A stretch of DNA of 64,000 nt, from the NCBI RefSeq assembly GCF_011761945.1, contig NZ_JAASQV010000005.1, positions 62,001 to 126,000 of the forward strand, given 5' to 3'. This document shows positions 42,253 to 49,841 of this stretch, piece after piece. Both the position numbers and the translations under genes were made by a program. The stretch's first letter is position 1. Each line of letters opens with the position of its first letter. The notes beneath the pieces were generated by a model, which was not told where the DNA came from, did no database searches, and saw only the letters and a list, made by a program, of their open reading frames with translations. The DNA comes from Sphingomonas leidyi (GTDB lineage Bacteria; Pseudomonadota; Alphaproteobacteria; Sphingomonadales; Sphingomonadaceae).

Positions 42253-43493
42253 GCGTGCGGCTTCAGCGTCCAGACGTGCGTCGCGCCATAGACCGAGGAG
42301 CGGTCGCGGCGGGTCCAGTCGTCGAGCTTGGCCTGGTCCTCATATTCCCACTGATCCATGATCGCGTCGGGGATATGGCCCCTCACCACGTCGGGGATCG
42401 CCGCGGTGCGATAGAGCACGCGGGCGCCCGGCTTGGCGGTGCGGGTGATCTCGTTCCAGATGCGGGTGAGCTGCTCGTCGGTCATCCAGTCCTGCGCATC
42501 GAGCAGGATGAAGCGATCGAGCGACTGGGCGGGCATCGATTCGAGATAGTCGGCATAATTGGTGTGGCGGATCTCGACGCGGTCGGCACGCGCGCGCACC
42601 ACATCCCAGTTCTTCGCCTCGAGATAGGGCGGCAGCGGCGCGTCCGGCCCCTCGCCATAGCCGCGGCCGAATGCCTGCCAGGCGTAGAAATTGTCCTTCA
42701 GGTCGAAGTCGCAGGCGAGCTTGCGCAGGCGGCTCCTGAGCGCGCCGGTGATCCCCGCCTGGTCGTCGACCTTGAGCAGGTCGTACTGCGCCGGCGGAAT
42801 GCCGAAGCCGAACAGCGCGGCGGGCTGGTCGACCAGCCAGCGCAGGAACTTCTTCTCGAAGAAGGGGGCGAAGCGCGTCTCGAAGATCTGGCGCTGCTCC
42901 TCGATGGTCTTCGCCGCCAGGATCTCGCGCGGATCGATGCCATAGCGGTGCGCGAGCCAGTGGACGAAGCCGATCAGCCGGCCGAGCAGGCCATATTTGT
43001 AGAAGCCGTGCCGGAACGCGTCGATCCGGCGGGTGCCGTTCAGGCCGCGGCGCTCCCAATAGTCGCGATAGGGCGCGTCGAGGTGCGGCGCGATATGCTG
43101 GCGATAGGCCTCGACATTCTCCGCCTTGTTCGCCTGGCCGAAGAAGCGGTGGAACGAAGCATAGTCGGGCAGGTTCAGCACCGCCTGCTTCTTGAGGTTG
43201 TTGAGCGCGATGTGCGCCGGGTTCAGGTCCACCGCAGTGATCCTGGCCGGGTTCGCCGTCAGATAGGAGAAGACGTTGCACCCGCCCGACGCGATCGTCA
43301 CCATGTGGTGATCCGGCTGGAGCTGCAGCGCCTCCATGTCGATCACCGGATCCTCCCAGATCTGCGGATAGACCAGGCCCCGGAACGCGAAGGTGAAGGC
43401 CCGCTCGAGCAGGCCTTCCTTGGTGAGATGCTCGTGGCGATGCACGGCACCGCGGACGGCGACATTCTTCGGCGTCTTGGTAATCGAACCCAT
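42249..43493 (-). CDS. btaA: SAM:diacylglycerol 3-amino-3-carboxypropyltransferase (BtaA)
   Basis: Transfers the aminocarboxypropyl group of SAM to diacylglycerol, making the headgroup precursor of DGTS. The 414-residue protein is of the DUF3419/BtaA family: VYPQIWEDPVIDMEALQL (about residues 41-58), IASGGCNVFSYL (SAM-site glycines), VDLNPAHIALNNLK, and the long central region through the RFILLDAQDWMTDEQL motif. The ATG at 43493 opens MGSITKTPKN. In Rhodobacter and Sinorhizobium btaAB is induced by phosphate starvation; the region before the gene has a partial PhoB-like site (43541-43558). Confidence 0.92.
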   Translation of the reverse strand: MGSITKTPKNVAVRGAVHRHEHLTKEGLLERAFTFAFRGLVYPQIWEDPVIDMEALQLQPDHHMVTIASGGCNVFSYLTANPARITAVDLNPAHIALNNLKKQAVLNLPDYASFHRFFGQANKAENVEAYRQHIAPHLDAPYRDYWERRGLNGTRRIDAFRHGFYKYGLLGRLIGFVHWLAHRYGIDPREILAAKTIEEQRQIFETRFAPFFEKKFLRWLVDQPAALFGFGIPPAQYDLLKVDDQAGITGALRSRLRKLACDFDLKDNFYAWQAFGRGYGEGPDAPLPPYLEAKNWDVVRARADRVEIRHTNYADYLESMPAQSLDRFILLDAQDWMTDEQLTRIWNEITRTAKPGARVLYRTAAIPDVVRGHIPDAIMDQWEYEDQAKLDDWTRRDRSSVYGATHVWTLKPHA

Positions 43494-43540
43494 CAGTGAC
43501 TCCTGGGCGCCCGGCGGGCGGCGGCGTTCCGCCACGCCCT

Positions 43541-43569
43541 ATTACCCCTTTGTGACGAACCGGCGTCAC
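43541..43569. promoter_or_regulatory. Inverted repeat with partial Pho-box resemblance upstream of btaA
   Basis: GTGACG (43552-43557), six bases, CGTCAC (43564-43569) forms a perfect inverted repeat about 60 bases upstream of btaA. Read on the minus strand, TCGTCACAAAGGGGTAAT (43541-43558) matches 11 or so of the 18 positions of a Pho box. Weak but suggestive. Confidence 0.35.
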
Positions 43570-43593
43570 CCTTGGGTCAGGAGTGCTGTAAAA

Positions 43594-44172
43594 TCAATCC
43601 CGTGTCATGCTCCCGGCCATCGGCCAGTCGGTATCGCCGATGCGTTTCAGGGTCATCCTGAAGAAGGGGCGGGGCGGCTGGCCGTCGGCGACGAAGTCGC
43701 CGGTCTCGGTCCAGGTGGTGCCGTCGAAGCTGGCCTTGTACCGCACGCGGGCGGCGGGCCCGGCCGGCACTTCCCAGGCATAGCCCCGCTCGGCCGCGAT
43801 CAGCGGGAAGCTGCCCGATCGGCCACCCGTGTGGCTCGCCATGGTGAAGGCCTTCGCGGCGGGATCGTAGGAGACGACGGCGAAGGCATTGAACGGCACC
43901 CTGCCGTCCGCGCCGAACGACTTGCCTTCGATCAGCGTGATCGTGCCGCCGAGCAGCGTGCCGACGCGCTCGGTATGCGTCACCACCAGTTCCTTGCCGC
44001 CCGGCATCTGCATCCGCGCCTCGCCGCGCCATTTGCCGTGCATCCAGTCGAGCTTGTGCATCGCTTCGGCCTGCGCGGCCATTGCGGCGGTGTCGGCGGC
44101 CTGGGCGTGCGCCGCGGCGGGCAGGGCGAGCGCGGCGAGCGTGAAGGCGAGGGGGAACATGGGGCGAAGCAT
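43594..44172 (-). CDS. Exported DUF1579-like protein
   Basis: A 192-residue protein with a signal peptide (LAALALPAAAHAQA, cleavage about residue 24) and a calycin-like domain: MHGKWRGEARMQMPGG opening, repeated antiparallel strands (GTITLIEGKSFGADGR, FNAFAVVSYDPAAKAF) and a closing TWTETGDF. DUF1579 proteins are of unknown function; the domain resembles lipocalin-type ligand binders. Nested between btaA and the LytTR gene on the same strand as btaA, so it might be upstream in one transcript, although a hairpin repeat lies between. Confidence 0.82.
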   Translation of the reverse strand: MLRPMFPLAFTLAALALPAAAHAQAADTAAMAAQAEAMHKLDWMHGKWRGEARMQMPGGKELVVTHTERVGTLLGGTITLIEGKSFGADGRVPFNAFAVVSYDPAAKAFTMASHTGGRSGSFPLIAAERGYAWEVPAGPAARVRYKASFDGTTWTETGDFVADGQPPRPFFRMTLKRIGDTDWPMAGSMTRD

Positions 44173-44219
44173 GGGGTCTCCCGTTGTGATCCCGGGCCGC
44201 GCATGGCAGCCTCTCCGCC

Positions 44220-45047
44220 ATGCCCGCCGCCCGATCGCTCCGCACTGGCCCCGTCGCCCGCCTCGCCGGCAAGCGCGGTTTCGCGAAGCGCGCGCCCGGC
44301 TTCGCGAAACGCGCGCTGCCCCGGGCGCCGGTGCCCGGTTTTCCCTTGCTGTGGATCGCCTGCCTGGCCGCGGCCGCGCTGATGGTGGTCACCGGCGGGT
44401 TCGGCACCGGCGCATTGCCGCTCGGCACGCGCATCGCTTTCTGGCTGCTGCTGATGGGGTGGAACGCGCTCAAATGGCAGGCGCTGTTTGCCTGGGGCGT
44501 GCGCAAGCCGGGCGACTGGCCGCGCGTCTCGCTCTTCGGCACGATCCCGCTCAACCTGCCCCTGCCGTTCGAGATCTGGCTGTGCGGCCGTGCCGTCGGC
44601 GTCGAGATGCAGGCCGTGCCGGTGGAGGTATGGCTGGGCGCGGCAGCGATCAGCACGGGGATCTTCGCGGTCTGCTGGGCTGTCGCCTGGCTGATGCTGC
44701 GCCGGATGCGCCCGATACGCGCCGATACCGGCCTGCTCGCCCGCGCCCGGGTTCCCGCCGGCGACCTCGCGGCGATCGAGGCCGAGGACCATTATTGCCG
44801 CATCCACCGCCGCGACGGCGGGAGCGCGCTGATCCATTATCGTTTCGGCGACGCGCTGGAGGAAGTCGCCGGCCTCGACGGTCTCCAGGTCCATCGCGGC
44901 GCGTGGGCGGCGGCGGATGCGGTGGAAGGCGCGGAACGCGACGGCCGCAAATGGCGCCTGCTCCTCGCCGGCGGCGGCAGCGTGCCGGTCAGCGCCACCT
45001 ATGCGGCGGCGGCGCGGGCGCGGGGATGGTTGCGGGCGACGCGCTGA
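44220..45047 (+). CDS. Membrane-bound LytTR-type transcription regulator
   Basis: A 275-residue protein with an Arg/Lys-rich N-terminus (about residues 1-38), four hydrophobic helices (about 41-61, 68-88, 98-115 and 138-160) and a C-terminal LytTR DNA-binding domain (DLAAIEAEDHYCRIHRRDGG to VPVSATYAAAARARGW; the EDHYC and FGDALE motifs are typical). It would bind DNA directly from the membrane. The N-terminus repeats (R)GFAKRAPGFAKRAL, generated by a DNA inverted repeat (44278-44310). Target genes unknown; divergent from the DUF1579 gene. Confidence 0.88.
   Translation: MPAARSLRTGPVARLAGKRGFAKRAPGFAKRALPRAPVPGFPLLWIACLAAAALMVVTGGFGTGALPLGTRIAFWLLLMGWNALKWQALFAWGVRKPGDWPRVSLFGTIPLNLPLPFEIWLCGRAVGVEMQAVPVEVWLGAAAISTGIFAVCWAVAWLMLRRMRPIRADTGLLARARVPAGDLAAIEAEDHYCRIHRRDGGSALIHYRFGDALEEVAGLDGLQVHRGAWAAADAVEGAERDGRKWRLLLAGGGSVPVSATYAAAARARGWLRATR
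44278..44310. repeat. Inverted repeat inside the LytTR gene
   Basis: GTTTCGCGAAGC (44278-44289) and GCTTCGCGAAAC (44299-44310) are perfect complements with 9 bases between. Because the repeat is a palindromic CGCGAA unit, both arms code for the same FAKR peptide, so the coding sequence shows an FAKRA duplication. It may be a regulator's binding site or a recent local expansion. Confidence 0.6.
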
Positions 45048-45078
45048 CCGTCACCCCGGCCTCGTGCCGGGGCGACGG
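45048..45078. repeat. REP-like hairpin, CCCCGGC-CTCGT-GCCGGGG
   Basis: CCGTC-A-CCCCGGC (45048-45060) pairs with GCCGGGG-C-GACGG (45066-45078) around CTCGT. The core matches the elements at 60519 and 60599 (consensus CCCCGGCCTYGYGCCGGGG), so it is a copy of a dispersed repeat. It lies just after the LytTR stop. Confidence 0.7.
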
Positions 45079-45090
45079 TCGGGGAAAGGC

Positions 45091-45564
45091 CTAATCCCGG
45101 CAATAGCCTTCGCCGGACTTCACGGTCAGGCAGTCCTTCTTGCCCGCCAGATATTTCAGGCCGGTCGCATCGCCGTCGCTGGCGCGCAGCACCTGCTTTC
45201 CGTCCGGCCGCTCGAAGGCAATGCCGTCGCGCGTGCCCCTACCCTCGAAGCTCCCCTTGTCGTCGAGCGTATATTGCATCTCGAGCTTGTAGGTGCCGGC
45301 GTCCTTGCCCTTGGCGACGACCAGATAGGTGCCCTCGACGCCCTTCCAGCGGCCGACCCAGCCGTCATGCGCCACCGGCTTGCCGGAGACTTCCCTCTTC
45401 AGATCGGCGGCGCCCTCGGCGACGGCATTGGCTATGGAGCCGCCCACCGCCACCGCGGCATTGCCGGCGGTCTCGGTGGCATTGGCGGTGGCATCGCCGG
45501 CCTTGTCGGCGGCGTTGCACGCGGCGAGCGCCAGTGCGGGCGCGAGGATCAGGAGCGGCCGCAT
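45091..45564 (-). CDS. Exported lipoprotein, unknown function (C-terminal beta domain)
   Basis: A 157-residue lipoprotein with lipobox ALAAC (Cys about residue 16) and an Ala/Asn/Thr-rich helical segment (ATANATETAGNAAVAVGGSIANAV, about 26-48). The C-terminal half (about residues 62-157) is a compact beta-rich domain (GRWKGVEGTYLVV ... KLEMQYTLDDKGSFEGRG) ending with paired Cys (KKDCLTVKSGEGYC). No named family was recognised. Its ATG overlaps the stop of the entericidin-like gene upstream (TGATG), so it is coupled to it. Confidence 0.75.
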   Translation of the reverse strand: MRPLLILAPALALAACNAADKAGDATANATETAGNAAVAVGGSIANAVAEGAADLKREVSGKPVAHDGWVGRWKGVEGTYLVVAKGKDAGTYKLEMQYTLDDKGSFEGRGTRDGIAFERPDGKQVLRASDGDATGLKYLAGKKDCLTVKSGEGYCRD

Positions 45565-45815
45565 CAGCGCGTCGCCTCGTCGATCGCGTTGCCGACATGC
45601 TCGGCACGGTTGCCGATATCGTCGGCCGTGTTGCCGATCGCGGCGCCGGCATCGTCGGCGGCGTTGCCCAGCGTGTTGCCCATGTCGTTCATGCTGTTCG
45701 CCAGCGAGTCGCCGGTGCGGTCGAGCGAGTTGGACAAATTGCTCTCGGCACCGGGCGAGCAGGCTGCGAGGCCCAGGGCCAGCACCGGAAGCAGGGTGAA
45801 AATCGTCTTGCGCAT
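45564..45815 (-). CDS. Small entericidin-like lipoprotein
   Basis: An 83-residue protein with a lipobox (LGLAAC, Cys about residue 19) and a degenerate Asn/Asp/Gly/Ala helical repeat (SMNDMGNTLGNAADDAGAAIG, NTADDIGNRAEHVGNAID) that forms an amphipathic coiled coil-like chain. This is the pattern of short outer-membrane lipoproteins. ATG 45815 opens MRKTIFTLLP. Divergent from rpiB, 58 bases apart, and coupled to the following lipoprotein gene. Confidence 0.75.
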   Translation of the reverse strand: MRKTIFTLLPVLALGLAACSPGAESNLSNSLDRTGDSLANSMNDMGNTLGNAADDAGAAIGNTADDIGNRAEHVGNAIDEATR

Positions 45816-45873
45816 GTCTCTCTCCGAATAGTCGGTCTAGCCAGCAGGTTCCTTGCGGCGTAGGGGAGCGCGC

Positions 45874-46326
45874 ATGTCGCACAGCATCGCTATCGCCTCG
45901 GATCATGCCGCCTACGCCATGAAGGCAGAACTCGTCGAATGGTTGCGTAACGAAGGGCATGAAGTGCTCGATCTCGGCACCAGCGGACCGGAGAGCGTCG
46001 ACTATCCCGACTATGGCTATCGCCTGGCCAAGGCGATCGAGGACGGCCGCGCGGCACGCGGCGTCGCGCTGTGCGGCTCGGGCATCGGCATCTCGATCGC
46101 GGTGAATCGCAATCCCGCCGCCCGTTGCGCGCTCGTCTCCGAGCCGCTCTCGGCCAGCCTCGCCCGCCAGCACAACGATGCGAACGTCGTCGCGCTGGGT
46201 GCCCGTCTCGTCGGGATCGAGATGGCCAAGGCGTGCATCACCACTTTCCTCGCAACCGAGTTTCTCGGCGAACGCCACCAGCGTCGGGTCGACAAGCTCA
46301 GCCATCCTGAAGGGACCCCTGCATGA
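45874..46326 (+). CDS. rpiB: Ribose-5-phosphate isomerase B
   Basis: Converts ribose-5-phosphate and ribulose-5-phosphate in the pentose phosphate pathway. The 150-residue LacAB/RpiB protein has IASDHAAYAMK (residues 7-17), the ALCGSGIGISIAVN catalytic-Cys loop (about 64-77) and the terminal TTFLATEF/ERHQRRVDKL. It overlaps glyA by 4 bases (ATGA), giving a coupled pair. A hydrophobic GGATCATG... stretch before ATG 45874 is a weak ribosome site. Confidence 0.95.
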   Translation: MSHSIAIASDHAAYAMKAELVEWLRNEGHEVLDLGTSGPESVDYPDYGYRLAKAIEDGRAARGVALCGSGIGISIAVNRNPAARCALVSEPLSASLARQHNDANVVALGARLVGIEMAKACITTFLATEFLGERHQRRVDKLSHPEGTPA

Positions 46327-47633
46327 GCACCAACCCCGTGAACCTGGGCGCCCAGCCCGATGGCTATTTCACCCGCTCGCTCGCCGAGGCGGATCCCGCG
46401 GTCTTCGCCGGCGTGCAGCATGAGCTGAAGCGCGAGCAATATCAGATCGAGCTGATCGCCTCGGAGAACATCGTCTCCAAGGCGGTGCTGGAAGCCCAGG
46501 GCTCGGTCTTCACCAACAAATATGCCGAGGGCTATCCCGGCAAGCGCTATTATCAGGGCTGCCACCCGTCGGACGAAGTCGAGCAGCTGGCGATCGATCG
46601 CGCCAAGCAGCTGTTCGGCTGCGAATATGCCAATGTCCAGCCGCACTCGGGCGCGCAGGCCAATGGCGCGGTCATGCTCGCCATGGTCAAGCCCGGCGAC
46701 ACGATCATGGGCCTCAGCCTCGATTCGGGCGGCCATCTGACGCATGGCGCCCGCGCGGCGATGTCGGGCAAGTGGTTCAACGCGGTCCAGTACGGCGTCA
46801 CCCCGGACACGCACCTGATCGACTATGACGAGGTTGCCCGGATCGCTCGCGAGACGCGCCCCAAGCTGATCATCACCGGCGGCTCGGCCTATCCGCGCCA
46901 TATCGACTTCGCGCGTTTTCGCGCGATCGCCGATGAAGTGGACGCGATCTTCATGGTCGACATGGCGCACTTCGCCGGCCTGGTCGCCGGCGGCGTGCAC
47001 CCGACGCCCTTCGGCCACGCCCATGTCGTCACCACCACCACCCACAAGACGCTGCGCGGCCCGCGCGGCGGCGCCGTGTTCACCAATGACGAGGCGATCG
47101 CCAAGAAGATCAACTCGGCAGTGTTCCCGGGCCTGCAGGGCGGCCCGCTGATGCACGTCATCGCCGCCAAGGCAGTCGCGTTCGGCGAGGCGCTCCAGCC
47201 CGAGTTCAAGAGCTATGCGGCGGCGATCGTCGAGAACGCCAAGATCCTGGCGGCGACGCTCAAGGAGCGCGGCGCGGCGGTGGTCTCGGGCGGCACCGAC
47301 ACGCATCTGGCGCTGATCGACCTCACCCCGCTGGGCGTCACCGGCAAGGACGCCGACGAGGCGCTGGAGCGCGCGGCGATCACCTGCAACAAGAACGGCA
47401 TCCCCAACGATCCGCTGCCCCCGGTCAAGACCAGCGGCATCCGCGTCGGCTCGCCGGCGGGCACCACCCGCGGCTTCGGACCCGCCGAGTTCCGCGAGAT
47501 CGGCAACATGGTCGCCGACGTGCTCGACGGGCTGAAGAAGAATGGCGAGCAGGGCGACGCCCAGGTCGAGCACAATGTCCGCGAGCGCGTCCGCGCGCTG
47601 TGCGAGCGCTTCCCCATCTATCCGGAGCTTTGA
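46323..47633 (+). CDS. glyA: Serine hydroxymethyltransferase
   Basis: Converts serine and THF to glycine and 5,10-methylene-THF, the main source of one-carbon units. The 436-residue PLP enzyme has LIASENIVSKAV (about 41-52), YPGKRYYQGCHPSDEVEQ (about 71-88), DMAHFAGLVAGG and the PLP lysine in TTTTHKTLRGPRGG (about 241). It starts inside the rpiB end and is followed, after 25 bases, by a 29-bp perfect inverted repeat and nrdR. No glycine riboswitch is seen. Confidence 0.97.
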   Translation: MSTNPVNLGAQPDGYFTRSLAEADPAVFAGVQHELKREQYQIELIASENIVSKAVLEAQGSVFTNKYAEGYPGKRYYQGCHPSDEVEQLAIDRAKQLFGCEYANVQPHSGAQANGAVMLAMVKPGDTIMGLSLDSGGHLTHGARAAMSGKWFNAVQYGVTPDTHLIDYDEVARIARETRPKLIITGGSAYPRHIDFARFRAIADEVDAIFMVDMAHFAGLVAGGVHPTPFGHAHVVTTTTHKTLRGPRGGAVFTNDEAIAKKINSAVFPGLQGGPLMHVIAAKAVAFGEALQPEFKSYAAAIVENAKILAATLKERGAAVVSGGTDTHLALIDLTPLGVTGKDADEALERAAITCNKNGIPNDPLPPVKTSGIRVGSPAGTTRGFGPAEFREIGNMVADVLDGLKKNGEQGDAQVEHNVRERVRALCERFPIYPEL

Positions 47634-47658
47634 TTTGATGCGCTTCCGCGCGTTCGGC

Positions 47659-47732
47659 GCCAGCCCGCTCCCCCACCCGGCCACCCACCGGCAGGGTATT
47701 CTATGGGTGGCCGGGTGGGGGAGCGGGCTGGC
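47659..47732. repeat. Perfect 29-bp inverted repeat between glyA and nrdR
   Basis: Left arm 47659-47687 begins GCCAGCCCGC and ends CCACCCA; the right arm 47704-47732 is its exact complement, with a 16-base loop (47688-47703, containing GGGTATT). The RNA would form a near unbreakable stem and could act as a bidirectional transcript barrier or RNase processing site. No U-tract follows. Confidence 0.9.
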
Positions 47733-47757
47733 ACCGCTTCTCCGTCAGGAGCAATAG

Positions 47758-48219
47758 ATGCGCTGCCCCTTCTGCGGACATGAAGACAGCCAGGTAAAGG
47801 ACAGCCGCCCCACCGAAGACGGGGCGGCGATCCGCCGCCGGCGCCAGTGCGAGGCCTGTGCCGCGCGCTTCACCACGTTCGAACGCATCCAGCTGCGCGA
47901 GCTGACCGTGCTCAAGAGCGAGGACAAGCGCGAGCCGTTCGACCGCGACAAGCTGGTCCGCTCGATCTCGGTCGCCACCCGCAAGCGGCCGGTCAACGCG
48001 ATGCAGATCGAGAAGCTGGTCTCCGGCATCCAGCGCCAGCTCGAGACGGCCGGCGACACCGAAATCCCCTCGCAGAAGATCGGCGAGCTGGTGATGGAAG
48101 GGCTCAAGGGCCTGGATTCGGTGGCCTATATCCGCTTCGCCAGCGTCTATAAGGACTTCCGCGAGGCGAAGGACTTCGAGGAATTCGCCGGCAATGTGAG
48201 CGAGGTGGGGAAGAGTTGA
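47758..48219 (+). CDS. nrdR: Transcriptional repressor NrdR
   Basis: Represses ribonucleotide reductase genes when dATP is high. The 153-residue protein has the N-terminal zinc ribbon CPFCG ... CEACAARFTTFERIQ (cysteines at residues 3, 6, 31 and 34) and an ATP-cone domain (about 49-139: VLKSEDKREPFDRDKL). It starts 25 bases after the inverted repeat. The stop overlaps the trmJ start (TTGA). Confidence 0.97.
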   Translation: MRCPFCGHEDSQVKDSRPTEDGAAIRRRRQCEACAARFTTFERIQLRELTVLKSEDKREPFDRDKLVRSISVATRKRPVNAMQIEKLVSGIQRQLETAGDTEIPSQKIGELVMEGLKGLDSVAYIRFASVYKDFREAKDFEEFAGNVSEVGKS

Positions 48220-48941
48220 GCCAGCCCCCCGTCATCGTCCTCGTCCGCCCGCAGCTGGGCGAGAATATCGGCAAGGCAGCGCGCGCGATGCTCAATTTCG
48301 GGCTGGTCGACCTGCGCCTCGTCGCTCCGCGCGACGGCTGGCCCAATCCGAGCGCCGGCCCCGCCGCCAGCGGCGCGGACATCGTCCTGGAACGGGCCGA
48401 GGTGTTCGAGACCGTCGCCGACGCGGTGGCGGATTGCGCGCACGTCTATGCCACCACGGTGCGCAAGCGCGGAGTCTCCAAGCCGGTCGTCACTCCCGAG
48501 GAGGCTGCCGGCGAGATCCACCGCGAGGAAGGGCGTTCGGCGATCCTGTTCGGCCCCGAGCGCTCGGGCCTGGAGACGGACGACGTGGCCGTCGCCCGCA
48601 CCATCGTCACCGTGCCGATCAATCCGGAGTTCGGCTCGCTCAACCTTGCCCAGGCGGTGATCCTGGTCGCCTATGAATGGTCGAAGGGCGTGCGCCTCGC
48701 CCAGCCGACCCAGGAGGTGCTCGATCCCCCCGCGCCGCAGGACGAGCTCGACGGCATGATCGGCCAGCTCGATGCGATGCTCGAGGAATCGGGCTATTAT
48801 TTCCCGCCCGATCGCGTGCCGTCGACCAAGCGGACCTTGCGCACCCTGCTCACCAAGCCGGCCTGGTCGAGCCAGGAACTGCGCACGCTTCGCGGCGTGC
48901 TCTCGGCGCTCGAAGGGAAGAAGCGGCATCGCGGCAGCTGA
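48216..48941 (+). CDS. trmJ: tRNA 2'-O-ribose methyltransferase TrmJ-like (SPOUT)
   Basis: SPOUT-class methyltransferase that modifies position 32 of tRNA in its characterised relatives. The 241-residue protein has LVRPQLGENIGKAARAM (about 9-25), ILFGPERSGLETDD (about 111-124) and VPINPEFGSLNLAQAV, forming the knotted SAM site. The start is a TTG at 48216 that overlaps the nrdR stop; the GAGGTGGGG ribosome site supports it. Alternative: the related TrmH family; the FGPExxGL and NLAQAV signature favours TrmJ. Confidence 0.88.
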   Translation: MSQPPVIVLVRPQLGENIGKAARAMLNFGLVDLRLVAPRDGWPNPSAGPAASGADIVLERAEVFETVADAVADCAHVYATTVRKRGVSKPVVTPEEAAGEIHREEGRSAILFGPERSGLETDDVAVARTIVTVPINPEFGSLNLAQAVILVAYEWSKGVRLAQPTQEVLDPPAPQDELDGMIGQLDAMLEESGYYFPPDRVPSTKRTLRTLLTKPAWSSQELRTLRGVLSALEGKKRHRGS

Positions 48942-49026
48942 TACAGCTCTGCAATACACTTCCGCTTTTCGCAGCTGTGAAATCCCGCTAGATTGCACGA
49001 ATCTTTCGAGTGGGGAGGGATTTTTG

Positions 49027-49299
49027 ATGCGTTTCGTACCCGTGCTTGCGTTGCTCGCTCTCGCTACCCCGGCACTTGCCCATCAGGATGCCGATGGCGG
49101 AGCCGACAAGAAGCCCAAGGCCGAGAAGAAGATCTGCCGGGCGCTCATCTCGACCGGCTCGATCATGGGCAAGCGCGAATGCCGCACCAAGGCCGAATGG
49201 GACGCGATGAGCGACCGTTCGACCAACGCCCGCGAGAAGCTGGACCGCGACATGGGCGGGCGCACCGGCGGCATCGGCGCCACGCGCAGCAACGACTGA
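49027..49299 (+). CDS. Exported small basic protein
   Basis: A 90-residue protein with a signal peptide (MRFVPVLALLALATPALAHQ, cleavage about residue 19) and a charged mature part with two cysteines (KKICRALISTGSIMGKRECRTKAEWD). The ICRxxxxTGSxMxxRECRTxAEWD pattern is familiar from sphingomonad hypothetical proteins. The start follows GAGTGGGGAGGG. No function is known. It is convergent with the chorismate mutase gene; a hairpin (CCGCGCG/CGCGCGG) lies between. Confidence 0.75.
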   Translation: MRFVPVLALLALATPALAHQDADGGADKKPKAEKKICRALISTGSIMGKRECRTKAEWDAMSDRSTNAREKLDRDMGGRTGGIGATRSND

Positions 49300-49360
49300 G
49301 CGGATTTCCGCGCGCCGGTGGCGTCGGCCGCCGCGCGGATGCCCGCACTCACATTTCACG

Positions 49361-49663
49361 TCAGCGCCGGTCGAACGCCTCGAGCTCATGGGCGATCGAG
49401 GCTTCGACCAGCCTGTCCCAGATCTCGCCGATCGGCGCGTCGGGAATGCCGGCGGCGCGGGCATGCGCGCGGGCATTGGCGATCACCTGCGCCTTGCGCG
49501 CCTCGTCGCGGACATGGCTGCGCTCGGGCTTGATGCGCGCGGCGGCGTCCATATAGCCGAAACGGCGCTTGAGGAGCTGGACCAGCGCCGCGTCCACCGC
49601 GTCGACGCCGGCACGCACCTCGATCATGGTCGTGCAGGCTTCGGGATCGATCGTGTCTTGCAT
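49361..49663 (-). CDS. AroQ-type chorismate mutase
   Basis: A 100-residue single-domain all-helical protein of the chorismate mutase/isochorismate-pyruvate-lyase (AroQ) family. The N-terminal helix has IEVRAGVDAVDAALVQLLKRR (active-site Arg about residue 17, Lys/Arg about 33-34), then YMDAAARIK and the long central helix with RDEARKAQVIANARAHARAAG, ending IWDRLVEASIAHELEAFDRR. It probably converts chorismate to prephenate for Phe/Tyr synthesis; a PchB-type lyase is possible. Divergent from rpsD. Confidence 0.85.
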   Translation of the reverse strand: MQDTIDPEACTTMIEVRAGVDAVDAALVQLLKRRFGYMDAAARIKPERSHVRDEARKAQVIANARAHARAAGIPDAPIGEIWDRLVEASIAHELEAFDRR

Positions 49664-49700
49664 GGCGGCTCCTTGGCCGGGTGGCGCGCCGCTGTCCAGC

Positions 49701-49729
49701 TTGACTCGGCCGCGCCGCGCCGCTAACCG
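49701..49729 (+). promoter_or_regulatory. Candidate rpsD promoter
   Basis: TTGACT (49701-49706), 17 bases, TAACCG (49724-49729). The -35 is strong, the -10 weak. A leader of about 105 bases would follow, with a short hairpin-rich stretch before ATG 49842. Confidence 0.45.
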
Positions 49730-49841
49730 CGCGCCTTCGCAATGGCCCCGCACCCCGGTGAAGCGGTGGCCCTGTCCTCTTTCGGGAGATCGGCAGGCGG
49801 ATACCGGGAAAACCGTTGTTAGCGATTGCAAGGATTTACGA

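Noticed and set aside
46300..46330. A glycine riboswitch or leader before glyA
   Set aside because: glyA overlaps rpiB by 4 bases, so there is no leader in which a riboswitch could fit.
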